DNA of 64,000 nt from Lineus longissimus (GCF_910592395.1 NC_088313.1:7568501-7632500), one strand, 5' to 3'; shown: positions 34,104-45,049, numbered from the stretch's first letter. Notes: generated from the letters alone by a model not told the origin. Made by a program: numbers and translations.

Positions 34104-34365
34104 CTTTGTAGTGAAGTAGCTGCCCTCAAAGGCACTTTTCAACGAGAGCTCAAAGCGGTGTGCAAGGCAATGCACTTTCACCATCCATGGCACCCCTTCC
34201 TCCTCAATCATGACCAACACCCCGGCATCCTTGCCAAAATTCACGGACTCCCCTTCAGCTGCTGTTGCTACTAACGACTGAGTGATATCCAAGTCCTTTT
34301 CCTTCATCTTGTTCATCAGACTTGTGAAAAGTCCCTCCGCATCACACTCACTTGGGTGGCAAATA
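34104..34365 (-). pseudogene. hAT-derived gene, middle exon with lost donor
   Basis: Acceptor TCTTTTTTCAG above 34365. It encodes ICHPSECDAEGLFTSLMNKM, GKDAGVLVMIEEEG and VKVHCLAHRFELSLKSAF, typical of the hAT RNase H-like core. Reading phases place the exon end at ACAAAG, but the next bases are GAAAG rather than GTAAG, so the donor appears mutated and the frame reaches a stop. Confidence 0.66.
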
Positions 34366-34596
34366 CTGAAAAAAGATAGGATAGATGATAACTTCTCATC
34401 ATCTGATCTCATAAATCTTTATGAAGACTTAGTATTACAATTTACTTAACTTTGTCTAGCTCAATTAAATAATTACTTTAGACTACCATGGGAGAGAGAT
34501 GGCACCTCCTAGTAGCAGCACAGTCTGACTGAGTACAGCTATTTTTTCATTTGTAGACAGGTCAATTGAGCATTCACTTCACTGTATGACACTTAC

Positions 34597-35226
34597 CCTA
34601 GTACCCTCATCTTGGGTTTGAAATCGTTCGGATCCAAGTATTTCACGGCAAGAACTTCCTTTTCGTTGTTCCCCGAGTCTGTCGAACCATCAAACAGCAT
34701 GGAGTAATAACAGGGCTTGGTGTTCAGGGCCTTCAGGAGTTCTTCCTCCATCCCCTCTCCTATTACCGCAATAAAATTGCTACAGGCCTTGGAAGTGACA
34801 TAGGGACTGTATACCATAATGACTTTTTTTTTCTCAGTTTGAACTAATGCTTTTAAGTCGGTGAAGGGCACCGTATCCTTTTTCACATTGGATGTACCCA
34901 GTGAGAAGGCAAAAACATTAGTCAGTTGCAGCTGTCCATCGTTGATGACTTCACTCCCACCTTGTTCCTTGTAGTATTTCCTGCACAACTCGCACCAAAG
35001 AGTTTTGACCAATCCACTCTCATCCTCCTCAAATTTAACCCACTCAATGCCCCAACTTCTCACTATGGTGGCTTTTGCTTGTTTCCTTAGGCTAGCACTA
35101 GCAGTAGGCCTAGTCATGTTCTTCGTCTTAGCCGTAGCGGGCACTTCTTCTGCCGGTGGCTCAGGCTGTGGAGGGGGAGCAGGACCTTCAGCATCTTGAT
35201 CAGCAGCATGTTCCGGTTGGCTTGTT
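34597..35226 (-). CDS. hAT-derived gene, zinc-finger and early core exon
   Basis: Acceptor CCATTTCAG above 35226, donor CTAGG then GTAAGT. A Pro/Glu/Ala-rich linker leads into a TTF/BED-like finger (WGIEWVKFEEDESGLVKTLW, CELCRKY), then YSPYVTSKACSNFIAVIGEG and YSMLFDGSTDSGNNEKEVLA, which holds the first catalytic Asp region of hAT proteins. The frame is open. It joins the next exon in phase 2. Confidence 0.7.
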
Positions 35227-35329
35227 CTGAAATGGAATGACAGGACATTAATAATGGAACAAGTGGCATGGCTCCACTCCAGTCCACATGTTATTACCCC
35301 GGGACATGTTAGATGTAGGCCTACCAATC

Positions 35330-36420
35330 ATCTTATTAATATCATCCAAGACCAGGGCACAGTGTTAGGCCTATCTTTTATTCATGATTCACCCCAATCA
35401 GCTGCTGCCTGCTGATCTAGTCTTATTCTGAAATCAAAGCAAGCAAGTAGGAAAGGACAGCTGTCATAATAATGTCAACTAGAGCTGGCTACTGCCAGCG
35501 AACTCTCTGCCGAATTAATATCTGGGGGTACCTGCTATGTTGACAGGAAGTTTTTGGGGCATGGTTTTGAGGGAGGTACGTGCACTTATGTACATTTGGG
35601 ATAGGTGATGACCACAAAATGAGTCTAAGATGAAGATGTTGAGTAAGAAAATAAAGATTTATTGTATTTGTGATCGTCTTGGCCAGCAAGTGATTAGAAT
35701 CAAGGTACAATGATGAAGAATTATTTAAGAAATTTTGGCAGTAATTATTGGCATGCAAGAAATAGAAATACAAATATGTAAGTGCTGTTTGGCATGTATA
35801 ATATAAGTTTGTGTATTATGCATGATAATGTATGTACTGTAAAGCAGTAAATATTTGCAGCAAGGATTTTTTGAGAGATTCGTCGAAATTGCTTTGAAAA
35901 CCAATATTTTTGAAGCTTATCGTGGAGGTAAAATGTAGTTTTAGTCTAGTAAAATTATAGTTTTATTATATGCAGATATATTTGGAATGTTGCGAATTGT
36001 GCATAGTTGCAATATTACAATATTTATTGTTACGAAAAGTTCTTGCTTTACAGTTCAGAAAATAACAACAAAAATTAAATACTTCCTGAAATAATGTGGG
36101 ACAAGAAAGATTATACATGTACTTGAATTAAGCAGGTTGATCAGTCCTGTAGGAAAATCACCTACTGTGAGGGTGGGGGACTAATTAAATACCAGCTTAA
36201 CAGTTATAGTGGTAAGCATTTAAATGTGGCAAACCAGTGGAAGACAAAATTATACAGAATGGACAGGTAAGTAACCGCTATATGTATAATTATTGGGAAG
36301 CTGATTTCCAAGTTTTATTACAGGGGACAGTTTGATCAGTTGTACCTTAAATGCATTTTCTATTTAAATAATATGTGAATGATTGTCTTTGTATTATGAC
36401 AGTTATAAATGAATGTATGT
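35330..36420. other. No gene recognised
   Basis: AT-rich sequence upstream of the hAT-derived gene. No splice-supported exon seen. Confidence 0.4.
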
Positions 36421-36425
36421 TATAC

Positions 36426-37066
36426 CAAAAATAGATAAGAGGAAAAATGAACAACTCCGAATTCGAGAAATCCCAACTTCACACCTTAGATTACACGTAA
36501 CTTCAAAACAAAATAAACTGTAATATTTTAGCGTGCACCAGTTAAATGCAGATCAAATTCTACATAACTGCCAATTTTTATCAAAATCTGTTGAGTACTT
36601 GTTGTTTAAATGCGAAACTAGTATTTCATGAATTTGTTTTCTCTGAAATGGCTCGCGAACTGACTAGAAGGTAGTTTTTGAACTACTTTTATCGCCAATA
36701 GAGGGCCATAATAAACAATATTTGCTGATTTCTGGTACCTACAGAGGTTTCAAACATTGTATTTTACTTAAACCTGTTCTAATGGAGAGCTGATGTAGAA
36801 ATTCATGTATTTAATCCCTCCTTTGAGTAGAAATAAGCAGATATTGTTTATTTTGGCCCTCTCTTGGTGATAAAAGTAGTTGAGCAAACACCTCGTAGTC
36901 AGTTCGCGAGCTATTTTTGAGGAAACAAATGACTAATTTTGCATTTAAACAACAAGTACTCAACAGATTTTAATAAAAAATTGGCAGTTATGTAGAATTT
37001 GATAAGGTGTGAAGTTGGGATTTCTCGAATTCTGAGTTGCTCATTTTTCCTCTTATCTATTTTTGG
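36426..37066. mobile_element. Foldback MITE with 5-bp target duplication TTATA
   Basis: Two long inverted arms (about 240-315 bp) begin CCAAAAATAGATAAGAGGAA and enclose a short centre near 36780. The left arm has about 75 extra bases. TTATA flanks both sides exactly (36421-36425 and 37067-37071). No coding capacity. A 5-bp duplication with these ends does not match a superfamily I can name with confidence. Confidence 0.85.
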
Positions 37067-37300
37067 TTATACTAATGAGACTTTTCAGCCGAAACCAGCA
37101 CTGATTGAATGATTATTGAAATAAGCAACAACAATTGAAATACCAAATGGAAATGTTATAGGATTTCTGGTACAGTTGTTCACAGCGCTCCCTATTGTTC
37201 ATATGTGGAAATGAGGTATCCTATTGCTTGATGTAGTAGATGTCAGAACACTTGAGTGATATCAATATGGTGATGATTGCTTGATTATTCAGTGTCCATG

Positions 37301-37388
37301 TTGTCCACAATACGTGTGATATTTGTGCCATGGCGGATGGTCAGTTGTCCACAATACGTGTGATATTTGTGCCATGGCGGATGGTCAG
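37301..37388. repeat. 44-bp tandem duplication in a coding exon
   Basis: Two identical 44-bp copies (37301-37344 and 37345-37388), each with ATACGTGTGATATTTGTGCC. The duplication length is not a multiple of three and creates the TGA that ends the OB-fold gene. Confidence 0.9.
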
Positions 37389-37592
37389 TAGATTAAGCGG
37401 GAGTAGTGGCAACAAAGCAGTTTCGCACTCTGTTGGAGTGGGGTTGTCCAGTTGTAGAATATAGTCATTTAGTATGGTTGTAGGTATTTGGTATGATGTC
37501 AGCATCTCATCCAGTAGTGTGGCTGTTTCGGCTGTAATACTTTCTACAGCGATGAATGTGGTTTCTACAGGTGTGACTGGTTTGTCGGTTTT
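37341..37592 (-). CDS. Two-OB-fold gene, last exon
   Basis: Acceptor TCTCTTTTCCAG above 37592, phase 0 from the exon above. It encodes KTDKPVTPVETTFIAVESIT and an unrecognised helical C-terminus, and stops at TGA 37341-37343, which is produced by a 44-bp tandem duplication. Without the duplication the frame would run a few codons further. Confidence 0.5.
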   Translation of the reverse strand, partial: KTDKPVTPVETTFIAVESITAETATLLDEMLTSYQIPTTILNDYILQLDNPTPTECETALLPLLPLNLLTIRHGTNITRIVDN

Positions 37593-38149
37593 CTGGAAAA
37601 GAGATAAGATTAATTAGTTGCAGTAAGTAATTATTTGTGGTGATTTTCACCGTTGGTGTAAATGGGTCATTCCGTGGCAACTCACTTTTTACATTGACTT
37701 TTTCTGATTCCCATTACTGAAAGATTTTCATGGAATGACAGCAAGGGGTAGAAGAGAAAATTTCCTTTCCTTTCCTGAATGATATGCAACATGATGACCT
37801 TCCATGAAGTTTGACCTTTCAAGGTCATTTGCAATTCTGCTGTTGCCTGGGGTGCATGTCCTGGTAGGTCTGCTTGTGCTTTGTGGTGTCTGTGCTGGTT
37901 GAATGTTTTTAAAGCAGTAATAGATATGTCTGCAGTGCCTATCAATTATAATGTCAGGGAAAATATTTTTTATATAGTAAATGTTATAGCCAGAAATGTT
38001 ATGTCATGTTATCAAATGAAAAGTGCTTTGTTTCTCAATGTGTTATTTATTCAATCTCATTTTATGCACATGGGCAGTCTTGCATTCTAGCACATTTTTA
38101 ATTTAAGTGTACAAAACTATGTTGATGAAAGGTAGAAGGGGATACATAC

Positions 38150-38368
38150 TTTGATGGTGGTGATTGTGTTACAATTCAAATTGATACAGCCATTGCGTAG
38201 AGATGTTTTAGCATTCGTGACTGTGATGTCGTCCCCAATGTGAATATCTATATTCGCCTGCTGTCTCCATTGGGCAACATCAATTTTGCCTGTTGCATCT
38301 TGTACGATGATATTTCGTACTGCAACAATGTTATTGAAGGAGTCATTGATTTCTCGTGTAGCTTCATC
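38150..38368 (-). CDS. Two-OB-fold gene, OB-fold exon 2
   Basis: A 219-bp minus-strand exon (73 codons, phase 0 at both ends) with acceptor GTATTTTAG and donor ATCAAA then GTATGT. VAVRNIIVQDATGKIDVAQW, then IDIHIGDDITVTN, is a clear RPA/SSB-like OB fold (DxTGxxxxxxW, then GD.I.V). The upstream exon ends in phase 1, so an intermediate exon is missing from my model or the gene is damaged. Confidence 0.55.
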
Positions 38369-39046
38369 CTAAAATACAAGTTAAAATGTGTTTAGTTGAG
38401 AGGTTAAAATTGGCACTGTCATCATAAGTGTAATGTACACATACAAAGGTCTGTATACACTGGACACATTTCAGGACAAATGTTGGGATACATGTTGCCC
38501 AAACTCCATGTTTTCAAAATGCTGTCAATGCATACAGAGTAAAAGAAGAATTACTACATGTGTCCCAATATTAGGGCTGCCACAATGTGATATGATATTT
38601 TTTGGGTTTTGCTGAAGAAAAATTGGCTTTATGAACTAGCAAAATGGTATGTGTCATATTGTTCAATAATACTTGCACATTTTGACAATGTGCAGGGCTT
38701 GCAAAAAAGAACTATGAACAAATTATGACATTCATGAAATGGGCTTTAGGAATGTGGAGAGAGGTCAGCTGTAGGAAAACAAGTTTACTTATTTTGTCAT
38801 GTTTAGATGTCAGTTGCTATGGTTGTCAGGTATTCCTTTGATGTGTGTGCAGTAATGCACTGAAGCAATCTATAGTGCTGTGCATTGGATTATGGTAAAG
38901 GAAACTGACTTAATATGATGTTTGTATAGTCCAATTTCAACTTACAATTTATAGGTGGTGTTTTATACTTTTTAAGTGTAATGTATGTGATGAGAGGAGC
39001 AGCAAATTAATAACATAAGTGAGATATATTACATGTATAATTGTAC

Positions 39047-39339
39047 CTGTCACTGATTGCAATTGCCTGTTGGGTGATCCTAGTACTGTTTTTATTGGGC
39101 TGACTGGTACGTTGGTGGGTTGAAGGGTATTCCTTGCCTGGGTGAGAAGGTCAGCAGGTATGGTCATTTTTGCTGTCTTTGCAACTCTGGACATTTTAGT
39201 GATGACGAGTTCATCGTCTTTGGCAAGAAAATTTGTTATGATCAATGATGTCTCTGTAGTGATCTTTGAGAACTGATCTAGTGCATAGACCATTATTTTG
39301 CAAAAACCAGTGTTGTCGACAACGACAGCTTTTTTCAAT
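39047..39339 (-). CDS. Two-OB-fold gene, OB-fold exon 1 (downstream of the HINE insertion)
   Basis: Minus strand, from the HINE-A border to a donor (ACAG then GTACAA below 39047). KKAVVVDNTGFCKIMVYALD and SLIITNFLAKDDELVITK form an OB-fold core. A basic Pro/Ser linker follows. Its 5' part lies beyond the element at 40448-40488, and the reading frame is continuous across the element if 39340-40447 is ignored. Confidence 0.55.
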
Positions 39340-40447
39340 TTTTAGCTCACCTCTTAGCAGAGGTGAGCTTATCCCATACCGTGGCGTCCGTCGTCGTCGT
39401 CGTCGTCGTCGTCGTCCGTCGTCGTCCGTCGTCCGTTAGCAGGGCACGTTTCGTAACTGTTAGAGCTATTGAGTTGAAACTTGGTACACATGTACCCTTA
39501 TGTAATGACGGTCCGATTCGTTTCATGGTTTGGCCACCAGGGGGCCAAACGTTAAAAGTGAAAATATGCAATATCTCCCTCAATAGTAGTCGGGAAATTT
39601 TGAAAAAAATATGGTAGGTACTTCTAGCAAAGGTGCATCATATATCCTCCGGGTTTTTGATTTGACCTCCTTTTCAAGGTCACAGAGGTCAAATGGTGTA
39701 AATTGGCCGTTAGGATGTAACGATGGCACGTTTCTAAACTGCAATGGCTATTGATACCAAATTTGGTACACATTTACCCCTTAGTCAGGTGATCTCAGGG
39801 ACCGAAGTTTGGTCCAATATGATTCACCACTTGACCACCAGGGGGCAAAATCCAAAAACCTTAAAAATGTGATTATTCCTTAACTTCTTGCCCGATTGCC
39901 ACCAATTTGATATCATGGGTACATCTAACCACCATACAGTATATGTCACACAGGTTTTTAATTTGACCTTCTTGTCAAGGTCACAGAGGTTAAATGACGT
40001 AAATTCGCCGTCAGGCCGTAACTATGTCACGTTTCTTAACTGCAATGACTATTGATCACAAATTAAGTACACATGTACCCCTTGGTCAGGTGATCTCAGG
40101 TACCGAAGTTTGGTGCGATCTGATTTGCTGTTTGGCCTCCAGGGAGGGGGCCAAATCCTAAATTCATCAAAATGCCATTATTCCTAGTAATGACTTGCCC
40201 GATTGGCACCAATTTTATATCATAGGTACATCTAATTCTTACAAACATTCAATGTGTCACCCGGGTCTTCTTCGATTTGACCTACTTTTCAAGGTCACAG
40301 AGGTCGAATGTACTGTAAATTGGCCATTTTGGGGAAATTGTAATTGCTTGGACCTACATCAAACCTAGCACTACATGACACAATACCATGCTCTTTATCC
40401 ATCTTTCCTCCACATGAGGTGAGCACAATGGCCCTGGCCATTTCATT
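39340..40447 (+). mobile_element. HINE-like element, family A, copy 2, inside a coding exon
   Basis: Nearly identical to 15786-16908 from TTTTAGCTCACC through the (CGT)n tract to GGCCATTTCATT. It differs by a 19-bp deletion near 39507, microsatellite length and scattered substitutions. It splits the first exon of the OB-fold gene between T residues, as expected for Helentron-type insertion. Confidence 0.66.
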
Positions 40448-40488
40448 TTTTCTGGACTGGTTGATGTTGAATATTCAATTGGTTCCAT
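40448..40488 (-). CDS. Two-OB-fold gene, start codon segment
   Basis: ATG at 40488 in excellent context (CAACCATGG), encoding MEPIEYSTSTSPEK before the HINE-A insertion. The frame resumes exactly at the other border (39339), so this was one exon. Confidence 0.45.
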
Positions 40489-40516
40489 GGTTGCAGCTAC
40501 GCTGCATTTTAGGTCT

Positions 40517-41933
40517 TTTTACCCCTCAGCCCGAATTGGGCAGAGGGGTATTGTCGTCCCCTTGGCGGGTGGGCGGTCGGGCGGCTGCCAAGTTTGTCCG
40601 GAGCTGTTCTCAGTAACGGCTTGGGCTAGGAAGTTCATATTTCATATGTAGACTCCCCCTGGTGGGTAGGCGTGCCTCGTCAAGGTTTCATCCCATTTTG
40701 ACTTACGGACTGGCCACTAGGGGGCGATATGTGAAGACACAAAAAATGCAATAACTCTGCAAATTTTGATCGCATCTTGCTGAAATTTTTATTGTAGATA
40801 CCTATTGAGAGGGGACATAATATATTGTACGGGTTTTGACCTTGACCTTCTTTTCAAGGTCACAGAGGTCAAAGTTTGTGTACTGTAAAGTGGCGAAATG
40901 TTCACATTTCGTAACCACTGAAGCTATTGATACCAGTCTTGGTATATGTGTACCCCTAGGTGACAGTAACTCGTAAACCAAGTTGCAACCTTATATCATT
41001 ACTGGTTTGGCCACCAGGGGGCGTTATGTGAAAACATAAAAAGTGTGATATCTCAGTTAATATTGGTTGCAGCCTGCTGAAATTTTTATTGTAGATACCT
41101 CTTGAGAGGAGACATAATACATTTTACAGGTTTTGACCTTGACCTTCTATTCAAGGTTACAGAGGTCAAAGTTTGTGTAAAATGACGAAATGTTCACATT
41201 TCATGACCATGGAAGCTATTGATACCAGTCTCTGTACGTGTATACCTCTAGGTGACAGTCACTCATAAACCAACTTTCAACCTCATATCATTACTGGTTT
41301 GGCAACCAGGGGGCGTTAGGGAAAACACAAAAAGTGTGATATCTCGCATCTCGCTTAATATTGGTCACAGCTCACTGACATTTTTTTGGTTGTATGAACA
41401 GGGGATTTGCAAATTTGAATTCAATATCTGGCGTTATCTCACTCATGGTTTGGCCACCAGGGGGCATTATGTGAAAACACAAAAATGCAATAATTCCAAC
41501 AATTTTGATCGCAGCTTGCTGAAATTTTTACGCCACATACCTCTTGAGAGGGGACATAATATGTTGTACGGGTTATGACCTTGAACTTCTCTTCAAGGTC
41601 ACAGAGGTCAAAGTTCGCGTAAAATGACGAATTGTTCACATTCCGTAACCACTGAAGGTATTGATCCCAGTCTCTGTACGTGTGTACCCTAGGTGACAGT
41701 AACTCATGAACCGACATTCAGCCTTGTAACGTTACTGGTTTGGTCACCAGGGGGCGTCATGCAAAAACACAAAGAGTGTGATATCTCACTTATTATTGGT
41801 CACAGCGTGCTGAATTTTTTTGGTAGCAAGAACAGATGACTGGTAATTTTGAATTCAAAATCTAGCATGTTCTCATTTACAGTTAGGCCACCAGGGGGCA
41901 CTATGTGAAAACACAAAAAATGCAATAACTCGT
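40517..41933 (+). mobile_element. HINE-like element, family D (3' end lost)
   Basis: Starts TTTTACCCCTC with a hairpin (ACCCCTC...GAGGGGT) closed by GCCCGAATTGGGC. The core has about four diverged repeats of roughly 300 bp, each with CCACCAGGGGGCG and AAGGTCACAGAGGTCAAA. It ends abruptly at a Harbinger coding sequence, so its 3' hairpin is missing. Confidence 0.55.
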
Positions 41934-42185
41934 GGGGAGAAAAGATCGGCTGAATCCACACCTCCAAGTGCGACCACAACGACTCAAGAAAGTAGCAGCG
42001 CAGCTGAGAAGCAGAAATCGGCCATCCCACCAAGGCCACAGAAAAAGGCAAAACGACTGGATGGTGAAACTAATGAAACAGAGCATCTTTCGCATGTTGA
42101 GTTACAGCGTCTTGTTTTACTACAGCAACTGAAGGTCGCAAGGATGCAGATTCAGCGAATGTCACACGCTAGTGATGATGAATAA
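41934..42185 (+). pseudogene. C-terminal part of a Harbinger DNA-binding accessory protein
   Basis: Plus-strand open frame without a start, beginning at the HINE-D border. It is Ser/Thr/Lys-rich (PPRPQKKAKRLDGE) then helical (HVELQRLVLLQQLKVARMQI), ending SDDE. This is the usual end of the Myb/SANT-like accessory protein of PIF/Harbinger elements. It converges with the transposase at 42415-43446. AATAAA overlaps the stop (42184-42189). The DNA-binding half is lost. Confidence 0.55.
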
Positions 42186-42414
42186 TAAATTGACCAATAG
42201 TCACTTACATAGTCTGGCTTTATATATTTATGCTACACTCATATGAAATAAAGGTTTTCTGGAGAATAATAAAGACTCGCGAAACATCGCGTATTTAAAA
42301 AAGGTTTTTCGGGTTGCGAGGGACGCGGATGGTGGAAGAATAGCAGGAAACCTTTATTTCGAACACGATCATGTACATAACGGGTTATCTTGATGCAATT
42401 TTATTCACACTAGT

Positions 42415-43446
42415 TCATCTCTGTTGATGGAGGATACCGGAAAGAACCCGTCTCCTTTGCTGGCCGAGTTGCCTGATGCGTGCATCATTCTCATCTTCTC
42501 CATCGCCATTCCCTTCAGCTAAGTCATCATTTGCATCCATAAAGTCGTCATCCCCGTCCCCTAGGTATTTGGCAACATTGTGCAAAACAAAGCAAGCAAC
42601 GATTAATCTGGGAACCCGATTAAGGCGTATCCTCACTTGTTCCTGCAGTATTGGGAATCGTTTCTTCACCTGTCCAAAGCACCGTTCGATGATGACACAT
42701 TCTTTCTTGTGAATTCGATTGTACGTTTGCTCCTCCGGTTGCTGGGGATTCTCGTAAGGCGTAAGAAGCCAGGGGGCAATGCCATGTCCACTAACTCCTA
42801 ACAGTAATGCCTCCGTCCTCATAGTTGACAAACGATGAGAAATTTCAGAATTCCTCCAAATCCTACTATCGTGGACAGATCCAGGCCACTCGGCTACAAC
42901 ACTTGTGAACATTTCTTTCGCATCACAAGTCCCCTGGACATTTAAAGTAGCCTTGCCACTGCGGCCTACGTATTCGTCGCCATGAGCATGGCGCCCCTGT
43001 GGCTTCAGAACTCTGACGTGGGTACAGTCTACAGCACCTATCGCAAACGGCATCTCGTACTTTGTTTGCCAGGTATCCATTGCCGACTGCATCTCTTGCA
43101 CCGTACTCGGGAAATGTATCCATAGTCCTGATTTGTCGATAATTTTATCAAGTACGTTGTGGAATGTTCTCGAAACAGTGGGTTGAGAAATTCCAACATC
43201 CTCCGCAACACCCAACTGGAACCCAGGGTCCGATATATATCGGAGGAAAGTCTCCATTTGAGTTTGCACCGAGAGTGCCCCACCACGCGTTTCTCCAGTA
43301 TCATTTAAAAAATGATCAGCCATCCATTCCACGTTTTGCTCATCAAATCGATAGAATAGGCGATAGAACGATGGGCGACATGATTTTCTTGGGTTGTACT
43401 CCTTTGGGCGCCTCCCCGCAAGTTGCATAAAAGCTGCCATCTCCAA
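42415..43446 (-). CDS. PIF/Harbinger transposase (HARBI1-like), full-length but missing one catalytic Asp
   Basis: A 343-aa open frame on the minus strand. An N-terminal region (RKSCRPSFYRLFYRFDEQNV) precedes a helix-turn-helix (GVAEDVGISQPTVSRTFHNV) and the DDE_Tnp_4 core: AIGAVDCTHVRVLKP (first Asp), VAEWPGSVHDSRIWRNS, APWLLTPYENP and IERCFGQVKKRFPIL (Glu). The family motif GDSGY reads GVSGH here, replacing what I take to be the second catalytic Asp by Val. An acidic tail follows. AATAAA lies just below the stop (about 42398). Either a dead transposase or a protein kept for binding; length and frame are intact. Confidence 0.85.
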   Translation of the reverse strand: MEMAAFMQLAGRRPKEYNPRKSCRPSFYRLFYRFDEQNVEWMADHFLNDTGETRGGALSVQTQMETFLRYISDPGFQLGVAEDVGISQPTVSRTFHNVLDKIIDKSGLWIHFPSTVQEMQSAMDTWQTKYEMPFAIGAVDCTHVRVLKPQGRHAHGDEYVGRSGKATLNVQGTCDAKEMFTSVVAEWPGSVHDSRIWRNSEISHRLSTMRTEALLLGVSGHGIAPWLLTPYENPQQPEEQTYNRIHKKECVIIERCFGQVKKRFPILQEQVRIRLNRVPRLIVACFVLHNVAKYLGDGDDDFMDANDDLAEGNGDGEDENDARIRQLGQQRRRVLSGILHQQR

Positions 43447-44060
43447 AACATCTGATCAGTTCAAGGTCCAAGCTTGGTCTGAAGCTACCTTGAAAATTCT
43501 AAGGATTTACTTCTCAGCATATGCTTTATGCTCAAGTTTATAAATATAGAATGAAGCAAACACTTAGACTTCAAGCTTTTGCTAGCACACTTAAAAGCAA
43601 ATACTTTTGCTTGTAGCATAAGCTTAAAAGTAAAAGCTTTTCCTTGGGTTTTATGAATACGGGGGCTAGTAAATGCTTGAAAATCAAAGTAAAAGCAAAT
43701 GCTTGAGTTTTATAAATACCTGCCATGGTCGCTTATTGGTTTAATCTGCAATTCAGAAAACTCATTATTTTGTGTAGGCCTATGTTTGGTCATAATCGAT
43801 AAACAGGACTGAAAACATCACCTAACTCATTCCCTTTTGACATGTAATCGACATTATGCCTAATTCAAGTTATATCATGTTGATCACACCTATTACATGA
43901 CTTGTGTCATTATTACAGCATACCGTGATCTGGGATTTTTGTATTTTAGAACTGTTCTCTTCAGAGGACAACTCTATTGTGGGCTTGGTTTTGGCTGTAA
44001 ACTAGGCCCAAGACCGATAAAATCCGAACTTATTGTATACTGAGCCAGATACACGATCAT
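43447..44060. other. Harbinger flank; AT-rich, self-similar
   Basis: 43490-43720 is rich in short inverted and direct CTTTTGCTTG/CAAGCAAAAG-like motifs with TTTATAAATAC boxes, probably the subterminal region of the Harbinger element. I could not fix its terminal repeat. Confidence 0.35.
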
Positions 44061-44063
44061 CCG

Positions 44064-45049
44064 ATGATACAAGAGGTCGTCACTCTGAAAGGGAAGCCAC
44101 CGGGCGTCGTCCTTTACACGGAAGAGCAACTTCTACAAATGATGTCAGCTTTGAAATCGGGGTCAGTGCTTGGTATTGACCGGACATTCAATTTGGGACC
44201 CGCATATCTCACGACGACAGTGTTCAAGAATACGAAACTTTTGCGTGCGTCAACACAAGCACCGCCCATTTTCTTAGGACCAATGTAATTACACTGGGAT
44301 TGCACTTACGTCACGCACCAGCGGTTTTTTTCACATCTCCAAGCAAATCTAAAATGCAACGTGGATGCTTCTTCGCTGGACTTCTCCAATATCATCATGG
44401 GCTCGGATGAAGAAAAGGCGCTTACGAAAGCATTGACAGACACATTCCCCGTATTAACTTTCCTACTGTGCACTCGGCACTTACAGGAAAATACCAAACG
44501 AAAACTGACCGACTTAGAAATCCCGAATTCGACAACGCCCTGGGAACTATTCGAACCGAAATTGATGAGAGTGTGCCATCGTTCATCTATTATTTTGACT
44601 CTATGGCCGAACGCATCAAAGACAACGTCGTTATCCCACGAATTAGAAACTCCTGCATACCGGTGTCCTGGACCAACAACAATTCGGAGTCGATGAATAA
44701 CGTACGCAACATCGTGAAGGTACAAACTATCGATGAGAAACGTGCCATGTACGGAGAAGGAAACTACGAGCTGGCAAGATGGGTTTCCAATTTCAGCATG
44801 GCGTCATGAGTATTCAGGGGCTCGCTTACGGAAGAAGCACGCAGCCGCAGATATAAACGTTTCGTTACGTTTTCGAAACAGCAACAGACAACTCTAGAAA
44901 CAACGATGACAACATCAACTGATGGGAAATTACGCATTCCGCGAACGGCTACGACGGCACGTAAACCTGGACAAAAGAAACGCGTAAGAGCCGAACGAGC
45001 GACAGCCTTGTTTGTAACCCGTATTGTTCAGTTCCCTGTAATCATTTGA
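44064..45049 (+). pseudogene. MULE-type transposase pseudogene
   Basis: Plus strand. GIDRTFNLGPAYLTTTVFKN carries the first MULE Asp; after a TAA at 44286, IIMGSDEEKALTKALTDTFP with LLCTRHLQENTKRKL carries the second. A frameshift near 44530 leads to VSWTNNNSESMNNVRNIVK, typical of this family, then a TGA at 44807 and a basic tail (TARKPGQKKRVRAERA) to 45049. AATAAA follows near 45088. Two stops and a frameshift make it inactive. The N-terminal zinc finger is not visible. Confidence 0.72.

Noticed and set aside
42415-43446. Calling this the host gene HARBI1
   Set aside because: It sits next to a Harbinger accessory gene, lacks a key motif residue and is surrounded by transposons; a transposon copy is likelier.
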